Shown: in pieces, positions 18,496 through 27,505 of the stretch | Layout: the number at the start of each line of letters is the position of its first letter | Numbering within the stretch: the stretch's first letter is position 1 | Notes under the pieces: model-generated | What the model saw: only the letters and a program-made list of their open reading frames with translations | The model's database searches: none | What the model was told of the DNA's origin: nothing | Assembly (NCBI GenBank): GCA_024236015.1 | Contig: JACKLK010000009.1 | Coordinates: forward strand, 186,001 to 250,000 | Length of the DNA stretch: 64,000 nucleotides | Source of the DNA: Rhodoferax sp. | Lineage (GTDB): Bacteria > Pseudomonadota > Gammaproteobacteria > Burkholderiales > Burkholderiaceae_C | Direction of reading: 5' to 3' | Position numbers and translations under genes: made by a program

Positions 18496-20559
18496 ATGAA
18501 CACATCCCCACAGCCGTACCCCCATCTCTTGTCGCCCCTGAGCGTCGGCGCCCACACCCTTAGGAATCGAGTCGTCATGGGCTCCATGCACACACGCATG
18601 GAACATCTTGATGACGCCGTGGCTCGCCATGTCGCCTTTTATGCGGAGCGGGCCCGAGGCGGCGTCGGCCTCATCATCACGGGCGGCTTCTCGCCGAACG
18701 AGGCTGGCCGGATTGAAGCTGGTGCGCCCATACTGAATAGCCGGGAGGAAGCTCTGCACCACCACAAGCCTGTCGTGGACGCCGTGCACGCTGACGGCGC
18801 GAAGATCATCCTTCAGCTCCTGCATTCCGGGCGCTATGCCAAGCACGAGAACATCGTGGGCGTTTCGGACATCCGCTCACCCATCAATCCGCGCACTCCC
18901 AAACCTATGACTGGCGAGGAGATTCAGGGAACGATCGACGACTTCGTCGCTTGCGCACGCCTGGCGGCGCTGGCCGGCTACGACGGCGTCGAAGTGATGG
19001 GTTCGGAGGGCTACCTCATCAACCAGTTCGTGGTCCCGCGCACTAACAACCGGAATGACGAATGGGGTGGCACCTTCGAAAAGCGAACCCGTTTCCCGGT
19101 GGAGCTCGTGAAGTCACTGCGTACAGCGTTGGGGCCCGAGTTCATGATCATGTATCGGATATCGGCCCTCGACCTGGTGGAAGGCGGCAGCACCGCCGAC
19201 GAGATTGACGAGCTGGCGCGACGCGTCGAGGCTGCCGGCGCAGACGTCTTAAACACGGGCTACGGCTGGCACGAGGCCCCGGTACCCACGATCGCGTACC
19301 CTGTGCCGCGCGCTGCGTTCACTTTCGCCAGCGCACGCATACGCGGCGCCGTTCGAATCCCGGTCATTGCGTCGAACCGGATCAACACGGCTGAAGTCGC
19401 CGAGGGCATCCTTGCCCGGGAGGAGGCAGATCTGATTTCCATGGCGCGACCCTTGCTCGCCGACCCCGAGTTCGTCCGCAAGGCCCAGGAGGGGCGGCCG
19501 GAAGATACGAACGTCTGCATTGCTTGCAACCAAGCTTGCCTAGACTTCATCTTCAAGGAAAAGGTGGCTACCTGCCTGGTCAACCCGCGTGCATGCCGCG
19601 AGACCGAGTTCCCGATCGCTGTGCGTGCGCGAGAACCGCAACGCATCGCCGTCGTGGGTGCGGGTCCAGCCGGCCTGAGCTTCGCCACCCAAGCCGCGTC
19701 CATGGGACACCAAGTGGTCCTCTTTGACGCGGAAAGCGAAGTTGGTGGACAGTTGAACCTCGCACGGCGCGTTCCTGGTAAGCAAGAGTTCGACGAACTG
19801 CTGCGCTACTTCAAGGTGCGTTTGAGCAGGTCAACGGTCGAAGTCAGGCTGTCGACACGCGCCTCCTTGGAAGATTTGATCGCTGGGGGGTTTGATCGTG
19901 TCGTACTGGCCACTGGAATCCGGCCAAGGCCCATTCACTTTCCCGGCGCGGACCGCGCAAACGTTGTCGGCTACATCGACGTCCTGTTGGGTCGCGTCGA
20001 CGTGGGCCCACGGGTAGCCATCATCGGCACCGGCGGGATCGGCCATGACGTGGCCGAACTGCTGACCAGCTCGCACAGCGGGGCGGAATCGCCTGACGAG
20101 TTCCTGTCTTTCTGGGGCGTGGATAGCACCATTGCACAACGAGGAGGTCTGCTACCCGAGCACAAGGTATCGGCCGCCCGCGAAGTCACGCTGCTGCAGC
20201 GTTCGAGCGGGCGCGTTGGTTCGCGTCTCGGCAAATCCACCGGCTGGATCCATCGAAGCAAGCTGAAGAAGCGCGGTGTGCGATTCCTGTCGGGGGTCAG
20301 CTACAAGCATATTGATGACACGGGCTTCCACGTGACAGTGGAGGGTGAGCCACGGATTCTCGAGGTCGACACCATCGTTATCTGTGCGGGGCAGGAGTCG
20401 GAAGACAGCCTGGCCGGATTGGTGCAATCGGCAGGTGTGCCCGTAGACGTGATCGGAGGCGCACTGCTTGCCACCGAACTGGATGCGCTGCGCGCCATCG
20501 ACGATGGAATGCGCCTGGCCCACGCCATCAGTAAGGGACGCGTTAAGGAGGCCGCATGA
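18496..20559 (+). CDS. NADH:flavin oxidoreductase, 2,4-dienoyl-CoA reductase type
   Basis: Enzymes of this kind reduce 2,4-dienoyl-CoA using NADPH, FAD, an iron-sulfur cluster and FMN. The 687-residue protein has an N-terminal Old Yellow Enzyme barrel with the FadH-type catalytic residues Tyr173 (SEGYLINQF) and His259 (GWHEA). A 4Fe-4S cysteine set follows (C341, C344, C348, C360), then a C-terminal FAD/NAD domain starting at IAVVGAGPAGLSFA. The RBS aaaggaa lies 9 bases before ATG 18496. It heads the rightward operon and overlaps the next gene by 4 bases. The actual substrate could be another unsaturated CoA ester. Confidence 0.9.
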   Translation: MNTSPQPYPHLLSPLSVGAHTLRNRVVMGSMHTRMEHLDDAVARHVAFYAERARGGVGLIITGGFSPNEAGRIEAGAPILNSREEALHHHKPVVDAVHADGAKIILQLLHSGRYAKHENIVGVSDIRSPINPRTPKPMTGEEIQGTIDDFVACARLAALAGYDGVEVMGSEGYLINQFVVPRTNNRNDEWGGTFEKRTRFPVELVKSLRTALGPEFMIMYRISALDLVEGGSTADEIDELARRVEAAGADVLNTGYGWHEAPVPTIAYPVPRAAFTFASARIRGAVRIPVIASNRINTAEVAEGILAREEADLISMARPLLADPEFVRKAQEGRPEDTNVCIACNQACLDFIFKEKVATCLVNPRACRETEFPIAVRAREPQRIAVVGAGPAGLSFATQAASMGHQVVLFDAESEVGGQLNLARRVPGKQEFDELLRYFKVRLSRSTVEVRLSTRASLEDLIAGGFDRVVLATGIRPRPIHFPGADRANVVGYIDVLLGRVDVGPRVAIIGTGGIGHDVAELLTSSHSGAESPDEFLSFWGVDSTIAQRGGLLPEHKVSAAREVTLLQRSSGRVGSRLGKSTGWIHRSKLKKRGVRFLSGVSYKHIDDTGFHVTVEGEPRILEVDTIVICAGQESEDSLAGLVQSAGVPVDVIGGALLATELDALRAIDDGMRLAHAISKGRVKEAA

Positions 20560-21758
20560 CAGCGGCGAGCGCATTGGAGGGAGTCCGTGTCCTGGACTTA
20601 ACACGTGTGGTCGCAGGTCCTTGGGCCACCATGATGCTGTCGGACATGGGCGCCGACGTCATCAAGGTCGAAAGCCCGAAGGACGGTGACTACACGCGAC
20701 GCTGGGGTGCCGCGCTGCCAGGTGGCGAGCGGCCCTATTTCCTCTCGACCAACCGCAACAAGCGAAGCGTTGCGATTGACTTTTCGACGCCCCAGGGCCA
20801 AAAGCTAGTACGCGAATTGGCGATTCAGTCCGATGTGCTCGTCGAAAACTATCTCACGGGCACTCTCGCTCGGTATGGACTCGACTGGGAAACGCTACAG
20901 GAGCTGAATCCCCGGCTTATCTATTGCTCCGTAAGTGGTTACGGCCGTACCGGCCCGATGAAGGACCGTCCCGGCTTCGACCCTATCGTACAGGGCGAGT
21001 CCGGCTTGATGTCTGTCACAGGGGAGATCGAGGGACGTCCAATGAAGATAGGCGTCCCCCTGGTCGACATTATGGCGGGCATGTATGCCGCCTATGCCGT
21101 GTCCTCCGCACTGATAGCTCGGAGCCGAACAAAGCGCGGGCAGTTCATCGACATCTCGCTGCTCGATGTCGCGCTGGGCAATCTCGGCTCCGTTGGTGCC
21201 AACGCTTTGCTGCTAAACCAGGTGCCCGGTCGATACGCGAATGCCCACGCGGACGTAGTGCCGTTCGAGATGTACCCGACCAGCGATGGACATCTGAATC
21301 TTGCTGTCGGCAACGACGCACAGTTCATGCGCCTCTGCGTCAAGGTCCTGGAGCGGCCAGATCTGGCTGCCTCCGGCAAGTTCACCACCAACGATCTGCG
21401 CCGCGCCAACCGAGCTGAACTCGACAATGTGCTGGCCGCTTGTTTTCGGGAAGCGTCCCGGGACTATTGGCTTTCCAAACTTGCCGCCGAAGGGATCCCC
21501 GCAGGCAATGTTCGCAATGCGCTCGAAGCCCTGAATTCTCCAGAAGCAGCCGCCAGAGGCATGGTCTTCGAAGTCGACCACCCACGCGAAGGCAGACTGC
21601 GCTTGGTCTCGTCGCCGCTGAAGCTGAGCGATACGCCCGTGGTGCCACCGAAGGCGCCTCCCGTGTTTGGGCAGCACACAGTGGATGTCCTGGTGGAACG
21701 ATTGCGTTTGGACACCAATGAAATTGCCGGGCTGCGCGCGGCCGGAGTGGTGGCGTGA
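20556..21758 (+). CDS. CaiB/BaiF-type (family III) CoA-transferase
   Basis: The 400-residue protein has the family start GVRVLDLTRVVAGPWATMML, DMGADVIKVESP, and GFDPIVQGESGLMSVTGE with the putative nucleophilic aspartate in GFD. GVPLVDIMAGMYAAYAV matches classical CoA-transferases rather than racemases. It overlaps both neighbours by 4 bases (ATGA, GTGA), so it is co-translated with the flavin oxidoreductase and the racemase-like gene. It probably attaches CoA to an acid intermediate; donor and acceptor are unknown. Confidence 0.92.
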   Translation: MTAASALEGVRVLDLTRVVAGPWATMMLSDMGADVIKVESPKDGDYTRRWGAALPGGERPYFLSTNRNKRSVAIDFSTPQGQKLVRELAIQSDVLVENYLTGTLARYGLDWETLQELNPRLIYCSVSGYGRTGPMKDRPGFDPIVQGESGLMSVTGEIEGRPMKIGVPLVDIMAGMYAAYAVSSALIARSRTKRGQFIDISLLDVALGNLGSVGANALLLNQVPGRYANAHADVVPFEMYPTSDGHLNLAVGNDAQFMRLCVKVLERPDLAASGKFTTNDLRRANRAELDNVLAACFREASRDYWLSKLAAEGIPAGNVRNALEALNSPEAAARGMVFEVDHPREGRLRLVSSPLKLSDTPVVPPKAPPVFGQHTVDVLVERLRLDTNEIAGLRAAGVVA

Positions 21759-22948
21759 GCGGAGAACTACTCAGTACAGCCCGTGGACCGCTCGCGGGAG
21801 TCAAGATCATCGAGATGGCAGGCATCGGCCCCGCGCCGATGGCCGCCATGTTGTTCTCTGAACTAGGCGCAACGGTAGTTCGTATCGAGCGGCGTATCGG
21901 CGCCGCAGGCGGCATTGAGCGGCCGCTGCGATTCAACTACGTCCTCCGAGGGCGCGACGCCATCTCGCTTGATTTGAAGGACCCCGCGGCGATAGAGGCT
22001 GTGCTCGAACTCGTCGAAGCCGCGGATGTTCTGATCGAAGGCTTTCGACCGGGCGTGATGGAGCGCCTGGGCCTGAGCCCAGAGGTGTGCCTCGCCCGCA
22101 AGCCACAACTCGTGTATGGGCGAGTGACAGGCTGGGGCCAGGAGGGTCCGCTTGCAAACTCTGCCGGCCACGACATCAACTACATCGCGCTGACCGGTGT
22201 GCTGAACGCGATTGGCCGGGCAGGCCAGCCGCCCACTGTTCCTGTCAACCTAGTGGGGGACTATGCAGGGGGCTCTCTGTATCTGGTAGTCGGCATTCTT
22301 GCCGCCTTGCATCAAGCACGATCGTCCGGGCAAGGCCAAATCGTTGACGCAGCCATCGTGGATGGTACCGCGCATCTCGCGACTAGCCTGTTCGGGATGC
22401 TGGCAGCCGGAGTCTGGGCAGAGGAGCGCGGAACCAACCTTGCCGACTCGGGCGCTTGGTTCTACGACGTTTATGAGTGCGCTGACGGAAAGTGGATTAG
22501 CGTGGGACCACTGGAGCCAAAGTTTCTCAAAGAACTCCTCCAGCGTGTCGGCGCCGAGGACTTGGGCGCCGAGGCCAGTCTCGATCCGTCGGGATGGCGC
22601 GCGGCGCGGCGGCGACTGGAAGAGATCTTCCGCACGCGCCCTCAGTCGTCATGGTGCGAAGTGCTAGACGGCACCGACGCATGCTTCGCCCCCGTTCTGA
22701 CCATGAGAGAGGCGCCAAGTCATCCGCATTTGCGCGCTCGTCATACCTTCTGCGAGATCGACGGTCTGATGCAGCCGGCCCCAGCTCCCCGCTTTTCGCG
22801 GTGGCCAAGCCAGCGCCCGCAGCCACCCCAGCCAGCGGACAGCGACGTGGTGGCGGCCCTTTCGGCCTTCCTGAAGAAAGAGCGCATCGATGAACTCGTT
22901 GCCGTCGGTGTTCTACGCACGATCGAGGAGAAGACGAATGCCGGGTGA
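21755..22948 (+). CDS. Alpha-methylacyl-CoA racemase-like CaiB-family protein
   Basis: Alpha-methylacyl-CoA racemase interconverts 2R- and 2S-methylacyl-CoA so that branched chains can enter beta-oxidation. The 397-residue protein has the racemase-type segment GRVTGWGQEGPLANSAGHDINY and VNLVGDYAGG. Its His of GHD and Asp of VGD match the catalytic pair known in characterised racemases. DAAIVDGTAHL and YDVYECADGKWISVG also match racemases better than transferases. The start is GTG 21755, overlapping the upstream TGA. This is one of the best hints that the cluster handles methyl-branched acyl-CoA. Confidence 0.85.
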   Translation: MSGELLSTARGPLAGVKIIEMAGIGPAPMAAMLFSELGATVVRIERRIGAAGGIERPLRFNYVLRGRDAISLDLKDPAAIEAVLELVEAADVLIEGFRPGVMERLGLSPEVCLARKPQLVYGRVTGWGQEGPLANSAGHDINYIALTGVLNAIGRAGQPPTVPVNLVGDYAGGSLYLVVGILAALHQARSSGQGQIVDAAIVDGTAHLATSLFGMLAAGVWAEERGTNLADSGAWFYDVYECADGKWISVGPLEPKFLKELLQRVGAEDLGAEASLDPSGWRAARRRLEEIFRTRPQSSWCEVLDGTDACFAPVLTMREAPSHPHLRARHTFCEIDGLMQPAPAPRFSRWPSQRPQPPQPADSDVVAALSAFLKKERIDELVAVGVLRTIEEKTNAG

Positions 22949-24104
22949 TGATGCTTACGTTGCCGGGGCGTTCGAGCACCCGCTCAGGCTCGCGCCGGAC
23001 AAGTCGGTCGCGCAGTTGCACGCCGAGGTTGCCAAAGGCGCTCTCGAAGATGCCGGGCTGTCATTGCAAGACGTCGATGGCTATTTCTGTGCAGGCGATG
23101 CCCCCGGGCTCGGGCCGCTGTCGATGGCCGACTACCTAGGAATCCAGCCTCGACACGTGGACTCCACGGAAACCGGTGGTTCAAGCTACCTGATCCACAT
23201 TTCGCACGCAGCCCAAGCCATCGCTGCAGGCAAGTGCGATGTCGCATTGATCACGCTCGCAGGCCGGCCACGTTCCGAAGGATCGACCGCAACGACGCCG
23301 CGTAGCTGGAACACCGGCACGCCAGAGGGACCTTTCGAGGCGCCATATGGCGCGAACAGCGCGAACCTGTACGCGATGTGTGCCAAGCGTCACATGTTTG
23401 AGTTTGGCACGACGCAGGAACAGCTGGCCTGGGTCAAGGTCGCTGCTTCACACCATGCCATGCACAACCCGAACGCGATGCTGCCGCGACCGGTTACCGT
23501 ACAAGAGGTCCTCGGGTCCCCTATGGTCGCGGACCCCCTCCATCGGCTCGACTGCTGCGTGGTATCAGACGGAGGCGGCGCGCTCGTCCTAACCCGACGC
23601 GAAATTGCAGCATCTCTCAAACGGCCATTGGTGCGGGTGGCCGGCGCAGGCGAAGCGGTGATGGGGCAAGCCGGCGGGCACGTCGAACTGACGCGGACCG
23701 CCGCCGCGATCTCCGGACCGCTCGCGTTCACGGAAGCTGGCGTGCGGCCTGCGGACATCCAGTACGCCTCGATCTACGACAGCTTCACCATCACCGTCAT
23801 CCTGCAGCTTGAAGACCTCGGGTTCTGCGAGAAGGGGCGCGGGGGTGCCTTCGTGGCAGACGGTAACCTGATTGCCGGCGTGGGGAAGTTGCCCGTGAAC
23901 ACCGACGGTGGTGGGTTGTGCAACAACCATCCGGCGAACCGGGGCGGCATGAACAAGGCCATTGAGGCTGTGCGGCAACTCAGGGGCGAAGCCCATCCAG
24001 CCGTACAAGTTCCAAATTGCCGTCTAGCACTGGCTCAAGGGACAGGCGGCTATCTTGGCACGCGGCACGGCAGCGCCACCGTCATTTTCGAAAGGGAAGC
24101 GTGA
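22938..24104 (+). CDS. Thiolase-superfamily protein lacking the catalytic cysteines (SCP2/Ltp2-like)
   Basis: The 388-residue protein has the thiolase fold but not the usual nucleophile. Where thiolases have a CASG-type motif it reads ETGGSSYLIH (S82, S83, Y84), and near the C-terminus QGTGGYLG replaces CGGG; His331 of NNHP is kept. Cysteine-less relatives such as Ltp2 act as retro-aldolases on steroid side chains, usually with a DUF35 partner, and here a DUF35 gene follows directly. ATG 22938 is chosen because it fits the family N-terminus and overlaps the previous stop by 11 bases. An aldolase role is inferred. Confidence 0.85.
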   Translation: MPGDDAYVAGAFEHPLRLAPDKSVAQLHAEVAKGALEDAGLSLQDVDGYFCAGDAPGLGPLSMADYLGIQPRHVDSTETGGSSYLIHISHAAQAIAAGKCDVALITLAGRPRSEGSTATTPRSWNTGTPEGPFEAPYGANSANLYAMCAKRHMFEFGTTQEQLAWVKVAASHHAMHNPNAMLPRPVTVQEVLGSPMVADPLHRLDCCVVSDGGGALVLTRREIAASLKRPLVRVAGAGEAVMGQAGGHVELTRTAAAISGPLAFTEAGVRPADIQYASIYDSFTITVILQLEDLGFCEKGRGGAFVADGNLIAGVGKLPVNTDGGGLCNNHPANRGGMNKAIEAVRQLRGEAHPAVQVPNCRLALAQGTGGYLGTRHGSATVIFEREA

Positions 24105-24499
24105 TGGTCGAGCAGCCACCAATGACCGTAGGTGCCATTGCGCCGGAGACTCAGGAATACTGGAACGCCACTGCGCAAGGTCGGCTCTTGCTGCGCCATT
24201 GCTCGACGTGCAGTCGGCCCCACCACTATCCCCGGACGCTATGTCCCTTCTGCGGGAGCGAGACCGAGTGGCGGGCCTGCAGCGGCCTGGGCGTGATCCT
24301 CTCCTTCAGCATCCAACGCCGAGTGCCGCAGGAGTACGTGGTGGCGTACGTCCAATTGGACGAGGGCATCGCCATCCTCACGCGCATCGTCGGCTGCGAC
24401 TTCGATTCCCTTGCGATCGGCCAGAAGGTGACCGTCGCATTCGAGGCGAGCACCGACGGCAAGCACGTCCCGGTGTTTCGCCTGGCCTCAAAGGAGTAA
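24104..24499 (+). CDS. Zn-ribbon OB-fold protein (DUF35 family)
   Basis: DUF35 proteins partner thiolase-like enzymes and bind acyl-CoA. The 131-residue protein has an N-terminal helix (PETQEYWNATAQGRLLLRHC), a four-cysteine zinc ribbon CSTC and CPFC (about residues 30-50), and a C-terminal OB fold containing ILSFSIQRRVPQEYVVAYVQL. It starts at ATG 24104, sharing one base with the preceding stop, and its TAA shares one base with the next ATG. This tight coupling suggests a complex with the thiolase-like protein upstream and the MaoC-like protein downstream. Confidence 0.9.
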   Translation: MVEQPPMTVGAIAPETQEYWNATAQGRLLLRHCSTCSRPHHYPRTLCPFCGSETEWRACSGLGVILSFSIQRRVPQEYVVAYVQLDEGIAILTRIVGCDFDSLAIGQKVTVAFEASTDGKHVPVFRLASKE

Positions 24500-25374
24500 T
24501 GGTGCTTGACTACGACGCTGTGAAAACATGGGCCTTCCCGGAGCAATCGGTCCGTTGCGACGCATCCGCCTCCATCCTCTATGCGTTGAGCCTGGGGCTT
24601 GGGGACGACGTGGCCATCCACGCTCGATCACTGGACTACGTGTACGAAAAGCAGCTGCGGGTGCTTCCGACGTTCGCAGTGACCCTCGGCTTCCCGGGAT
24701 CGTGGATGAGCGATCCTCGCACTGGGATCGACTACAAAAAGGTCGTCCACGGTGAACAGCGGCTGTCGCTCCATCGCCCGCTGCGGCCCGATACTACGCT
24801 GCGGGTGAGGAACAGGATTGCAGCCATCGTCGACAAGGGTCCCGGCAGAGGTGCGCTGGTGTTGATTGAAAGGGTACTGGCTGAAGGTGATGGTAGTAGC
24901 GTCGTGGCGAGCATGCAGCAGGTAACGTTCTGCCGTGGCGACGGGGGCTTCAGCGCAGGAGGAGCTTTACCAGACACGCTTCCTGCCCCACTGCCGCGAG
25001 TGCCGGAACTGACTCCGGACACCGTGCATACAGCTACGACCCGCACGGACATGGCCCTTCTGTATCGGCTCTCCGGTGACAGAAACCCGCTACATGCAGA
25101 CCCGCACGTCGCTGCGGCTGCCGGTTTCCCGCGGCCCATCCTGCACGGCCTCGCGACCTACGGGCTGGCATGCAAGGCGTTGCTCGCCACTGTCTGCGAT
25201 GGGGACGAGACGCAGATCGCGGAGTTCTCAGCGCGTTTCACCGCACCCATGTATCCCGGCGAATCCCTCGAAACGCAAATATGGCTCGCCGGTACCAGTG
25301 TGCATTTTCGCTGCCGAGCCGTCGAGCGCGATCAGATCGTGCTCGACAACGGAATTGCCCGGCTGCGGGACTGA
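24499..25374 (+). CDS. MaoC-like (R)-specific enoyl-CoA hydratase
   Basis: These hotdog-fold enzymes hydrate 2-enoyl-CoA to (3R)-hydroxyacyl-CoA. The 291-residue protein has two hotdog domains, like eukaryotic hydratase 2. The second carries the catalytic signature SGDRNPLHADP followed by PILHGLATYGLA (about residues 185-225). ATG 24499 is preceded by aaggag at 24491-24496. It ends the rightward operon and runs toward the convergent enoyl-CoA hydratase gene 20 bases away. The (R)-stereochemistry fits the MFE-2-like dehydrogenase on the other arm. Confidence 0.9.
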   Translation: MVLDYDAVKTWAFPEQSVRCDASASILYALSLGLGDDVAIHARSLDYVYEKQLRVLPTFAVTLGFPGSWMSDPRTGIDYKKVVHGEQRLSLHRPLRPDTTLRVRNRIAAIVDKGPGRGALVLIERVLAEGDGSSVVASMQQVTFCRGDGGFSAGGALPDTLPAPLPRVPELTPDTVHTATTRTDMALLYRLSGDRNPLHADPHVAAAAGFPRPILHGLATYGLACKALLATVCDGDETQIAEFSARFTAPMYPGESLETQIWLAGTSVHFRCRAVERDQIVLDNGIARLRD

Positions 25375-25394
25375 GTACTCCAGTTTCCGTGAAG

Positions 25395-26174
25395 TCAGCG
25401 ACCGCTCGCACGCTGAGCCGAACGTTCGAAGAATTTCTGGATCAGGGCGCGGGTTTCCTCCTGCCGAAGCAGTTTGCCTGCAGCGAGGCGTTCCATTGCG
25501 AATCCATCATCGTCAATGCTGTTTTGCGCCAGGATGCATCGCTTCGCCATCCGCAGCGCTGGTGCGGGTTTGACAGCGATGCGTCGCGCCAGCTCATCTA
25601 CGAAATTCCGGAGATCCTGATCGGCGACGGTGTAGTCTGCGAGTCCCACTGAGTATGCCTGCTCTGAAGTTAGCGTGTCCCCTGCGCAGATCATCCGAAT
25701 GGCGTGAGCGCGCCCGCACAGGCGCGTGAGCCGCTGGGTTCCGCCCGCCGCAGGCAGCAACCCGATGCCGACCTCAGGCAGCGCAAGCTTCGCACTCTTG
25801 GCGACAACCCGTAGGTCGCACGAGAGGGCCAACTCGAGACCAGCTCCCATCGCCGCCCCGCCGATCTCCGCAATAGTGATAGCGTCCAGCGCCTCCAGTT
25901 TGGCGAAAAGGCTCTGAATCCGAAGCAGATAGCTTTCCAGTTCCTGCTCACCTTGCGAAGAATTGGCGATCCTCGCAAGGAATGCCAGATCCGCGCCTGC
26001 GGCAAACACCTTGAGCGTACTGCGGATGCATATGACGGACGGTCCCGATGTTTCGACCTCATCAAGCGCGCCGCCGAGCGCGCTGACGAAGTTGTCGTCC
26101 AGCGCGTTTACTGGGGGGCGCCCCAACTCGACATAGGCGATGCGGCCTTCGTACCTGACATTCAGCATCGCCAC
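25395..26174 (-). CDS. Enoyl-CoA hydratase/isomerase family protein
   Basis: The 259-residue crotonase-fold protein keeps both glutamates used by hydratases: the E of GAGLELALSCD and the E of ALPEVGIGLLPAAGGTQRL. The oxyanion-hole segment VFAAGADLAFL is present. It should hydrate a 2-enoyl-CoA to the (3S)-alcohol. It is the last gene of the second leftward operon and lies 3 bases after another crotonase gene. The substrate is unknown. Confidence 0.9.
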   Translation of the reverse strand: MAMLNVRYEGRIAYVELGRPPVNALDDNFVSALGGALDEVETSGPSVICIRSTLKVFAAGADLAFLARIANSSQGEQELESYLLRIQSLFAKLEALDAITIAEIGGAAMGAGLELALSCDLRVVAKSAKLALPEVGIGLLPAAGGTQRLTRLCGRAHAIRMICAGDTLTSEQAYSVGLADYTVADQDLRNFVDELARRIAVKPAPALRMAKRCILAQNSIDDDGFAMERLAAGKLLRQEETRALIQKFFERSAQRASGR

Positions 26175-26177
26175 CCC

Positions 26178-26987
26178 TCAGATGGTTGCACCTTGCGGGA
26201 AGTTCGTCTTGCGCTTGTCCAGGAAAGCAGCAACGCCTTCGCGGGCTTCCGGCCCCAGGAAACCGAGAAACTCGTAGGCTAGAGATGCCTCGAAAATCGG
26301 TTCGGCCTGCTTGAGCCAAAGGTTGAGCGCACGCTTGGTGAAGCGGATTGCGTTCTGAGCACCGTCCGCAAGCCCGGCTGCGACGGCCTCCGCGCGCGCC
26401 ATGACTTCAGCTTCGTCGACCGCGAGCGAGATAAGACCGATGCGCTCCGCTTCTTCGCCCGACAGCGAATCGCAGGTGAGCAGATAGTACTTGGCCTTCG
26501 CCATGCCGCACAGCAGCGGCCACACGATGAGGGCATGATCGCCCGCCGCCAAGCCGATCTTGGCGTGCCCGTCGGACAGCTTCGCCGTCTTAGCGGCGAT
26601 GGAAATGTCAGCCATGAGGGCGCAGGCCAATCCTCCTCCCACGGCCCAGCCGCGGATTGCGCTGATGATGGGCTTGCTGCACTGCGCCATGCCGAGGACG
26701 ATGTCACGACCTTCCTTTAGGGACCGCATCGCAACGTCATGGTTGGTCATGGCTTTCTGCTCGTGTGCGAGATCCCCTCCAGCCGAGAATGCCTTGTCGG
26801 AACCCGCTATGATTACCGCCGAAACGCTCGTGTCTGAGTCCAGGATCGGCCAGATCCGCGAGACTTCTGAGTGCATCTTCTCATCCATCGCGTTGAGCTT
26901 CAGGGGCGAGGTCATGGTCACGCGTAGAACGCGCGGGTGGGGGCGGTCGAAACGCAGGCGTTCGAAGGAATCGTATGGATTGGTCAC
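26178..26987 (-). CDS. Crotonase-family protein without the hydratase glutamates
   Basis: The 269-residue protein has the crotonase fold with oxyanion-hole motifs (AFSAGGDLAHEQ, AVGGGLACALMAD). The two positions that hold glutamate in hydratases are alanine (GGGLACA) and a segment SDGHAKIGL without glutamate. Such variants can be isomerases, hydrolases, decarboxylases or ring-cleaving enzymes. It is encoded just before the preceding crotonase in the operon and downstream of the IS21-split hydratase. Fold assignment is firm; the reaction is not. Confidence 0.88.
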   Translation of the reverse strand: MTNPYDSFERLRFDRPHPRVLRVTMTSPLKLNAMDEKMHSEVSRIWPILDSDTSVSAVIIAGSDKAFSAGGDLAHEQKAMTNHDVAMRSLKEGRDIVLGMAQCSKPIISAIRGWAVGGGLACALMADISIAAKTAKLSDGHAKIGLAAGDHALIVWPLLCGMAKAKYYLLTCDSLSGEEAERIGLISLAVDEAEVMARAEAVAAGLADGAQNAIRFTKRALNLWLKQAEPIFEASLAYEFLGFLGPEAREGVAAFLDKRKTNFPQGATI

Positions 26988-27023
26988 TGTGTGTTGCTCC
27001 TACAGGATGGCTGACGAGGTTCT

Positions 27024-27404
27024 TCAGGCCTGGTTGAACTTTGGTTTGCGGCGCTCCTCGATCGCCTGGACGGCCTCCGCATAGTCGTCGCCCTTAATAA
27101 GCATTGCCTGTGCCTGCAAGTTGAACTCCCACTCGCCTTGCAGCGTTCCCTCCATGCCGCGACGCAGTCCCTGCTTTGCAACGCGTAAGGCGTTCTGCGC
27201 GCGGGTAGCCAGGTCCTCCGCGAACCGCTGTCCCAGGGCCTGCAGTTCACCGGCCGGTACGCATTCCGTTGCCAGGCCGATCGATTTTGCCTCGGGACCA
27301 TAAACGCGCACACCACGCATGACCATGTTGGTCGCACGCTCCAGTCCGATCAGACGCGGCAGCAACATCATGCCGCCGAGCGGCGGAATGATGCCGAGAT
27401 CGAT
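27024..27404 (-). pseudogene. Enoyl-CoA hydratase, C-terminal fragment (split by IS21-family element)
   Basis: This is the downstream half of a crotonase gene. It resumes exactly in frame at IDLGIIPPLGGMMLLPRLIG and runs to KPKFNQA, 126 residues. Joined to the fragment at 30319-30732, with one copy of the 5-bp duplication removed, it rebuilds a 264-residue protein. Open frame continues into the element with non-family residues, so a chimeric product is possible but would lack the N-terminal half. Confidence 0.88.
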
Positions 27405-27409
27405 CCAGT
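27405..27409. repeat. Target site duplication of the IS21-family element, left copy
   Basis: CCAGT here and at 30319-30323 flanks the element as a 5-bp direct repeat, within the size range for IS21-family insertions. Removing one copy and the element restores the reading frame of the enoyl-CoA hydratase. Confidence 0.85.
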
Positions 27410-27505
27410 TGTCACGAGTCGGCGTAATCCGGCCACCCGATGTCGGCATATTCAGGCCACCTGGATGGGCGCCGAACGCGATCTCAAAGCGGGTTGTGGA
27501 AGTAG

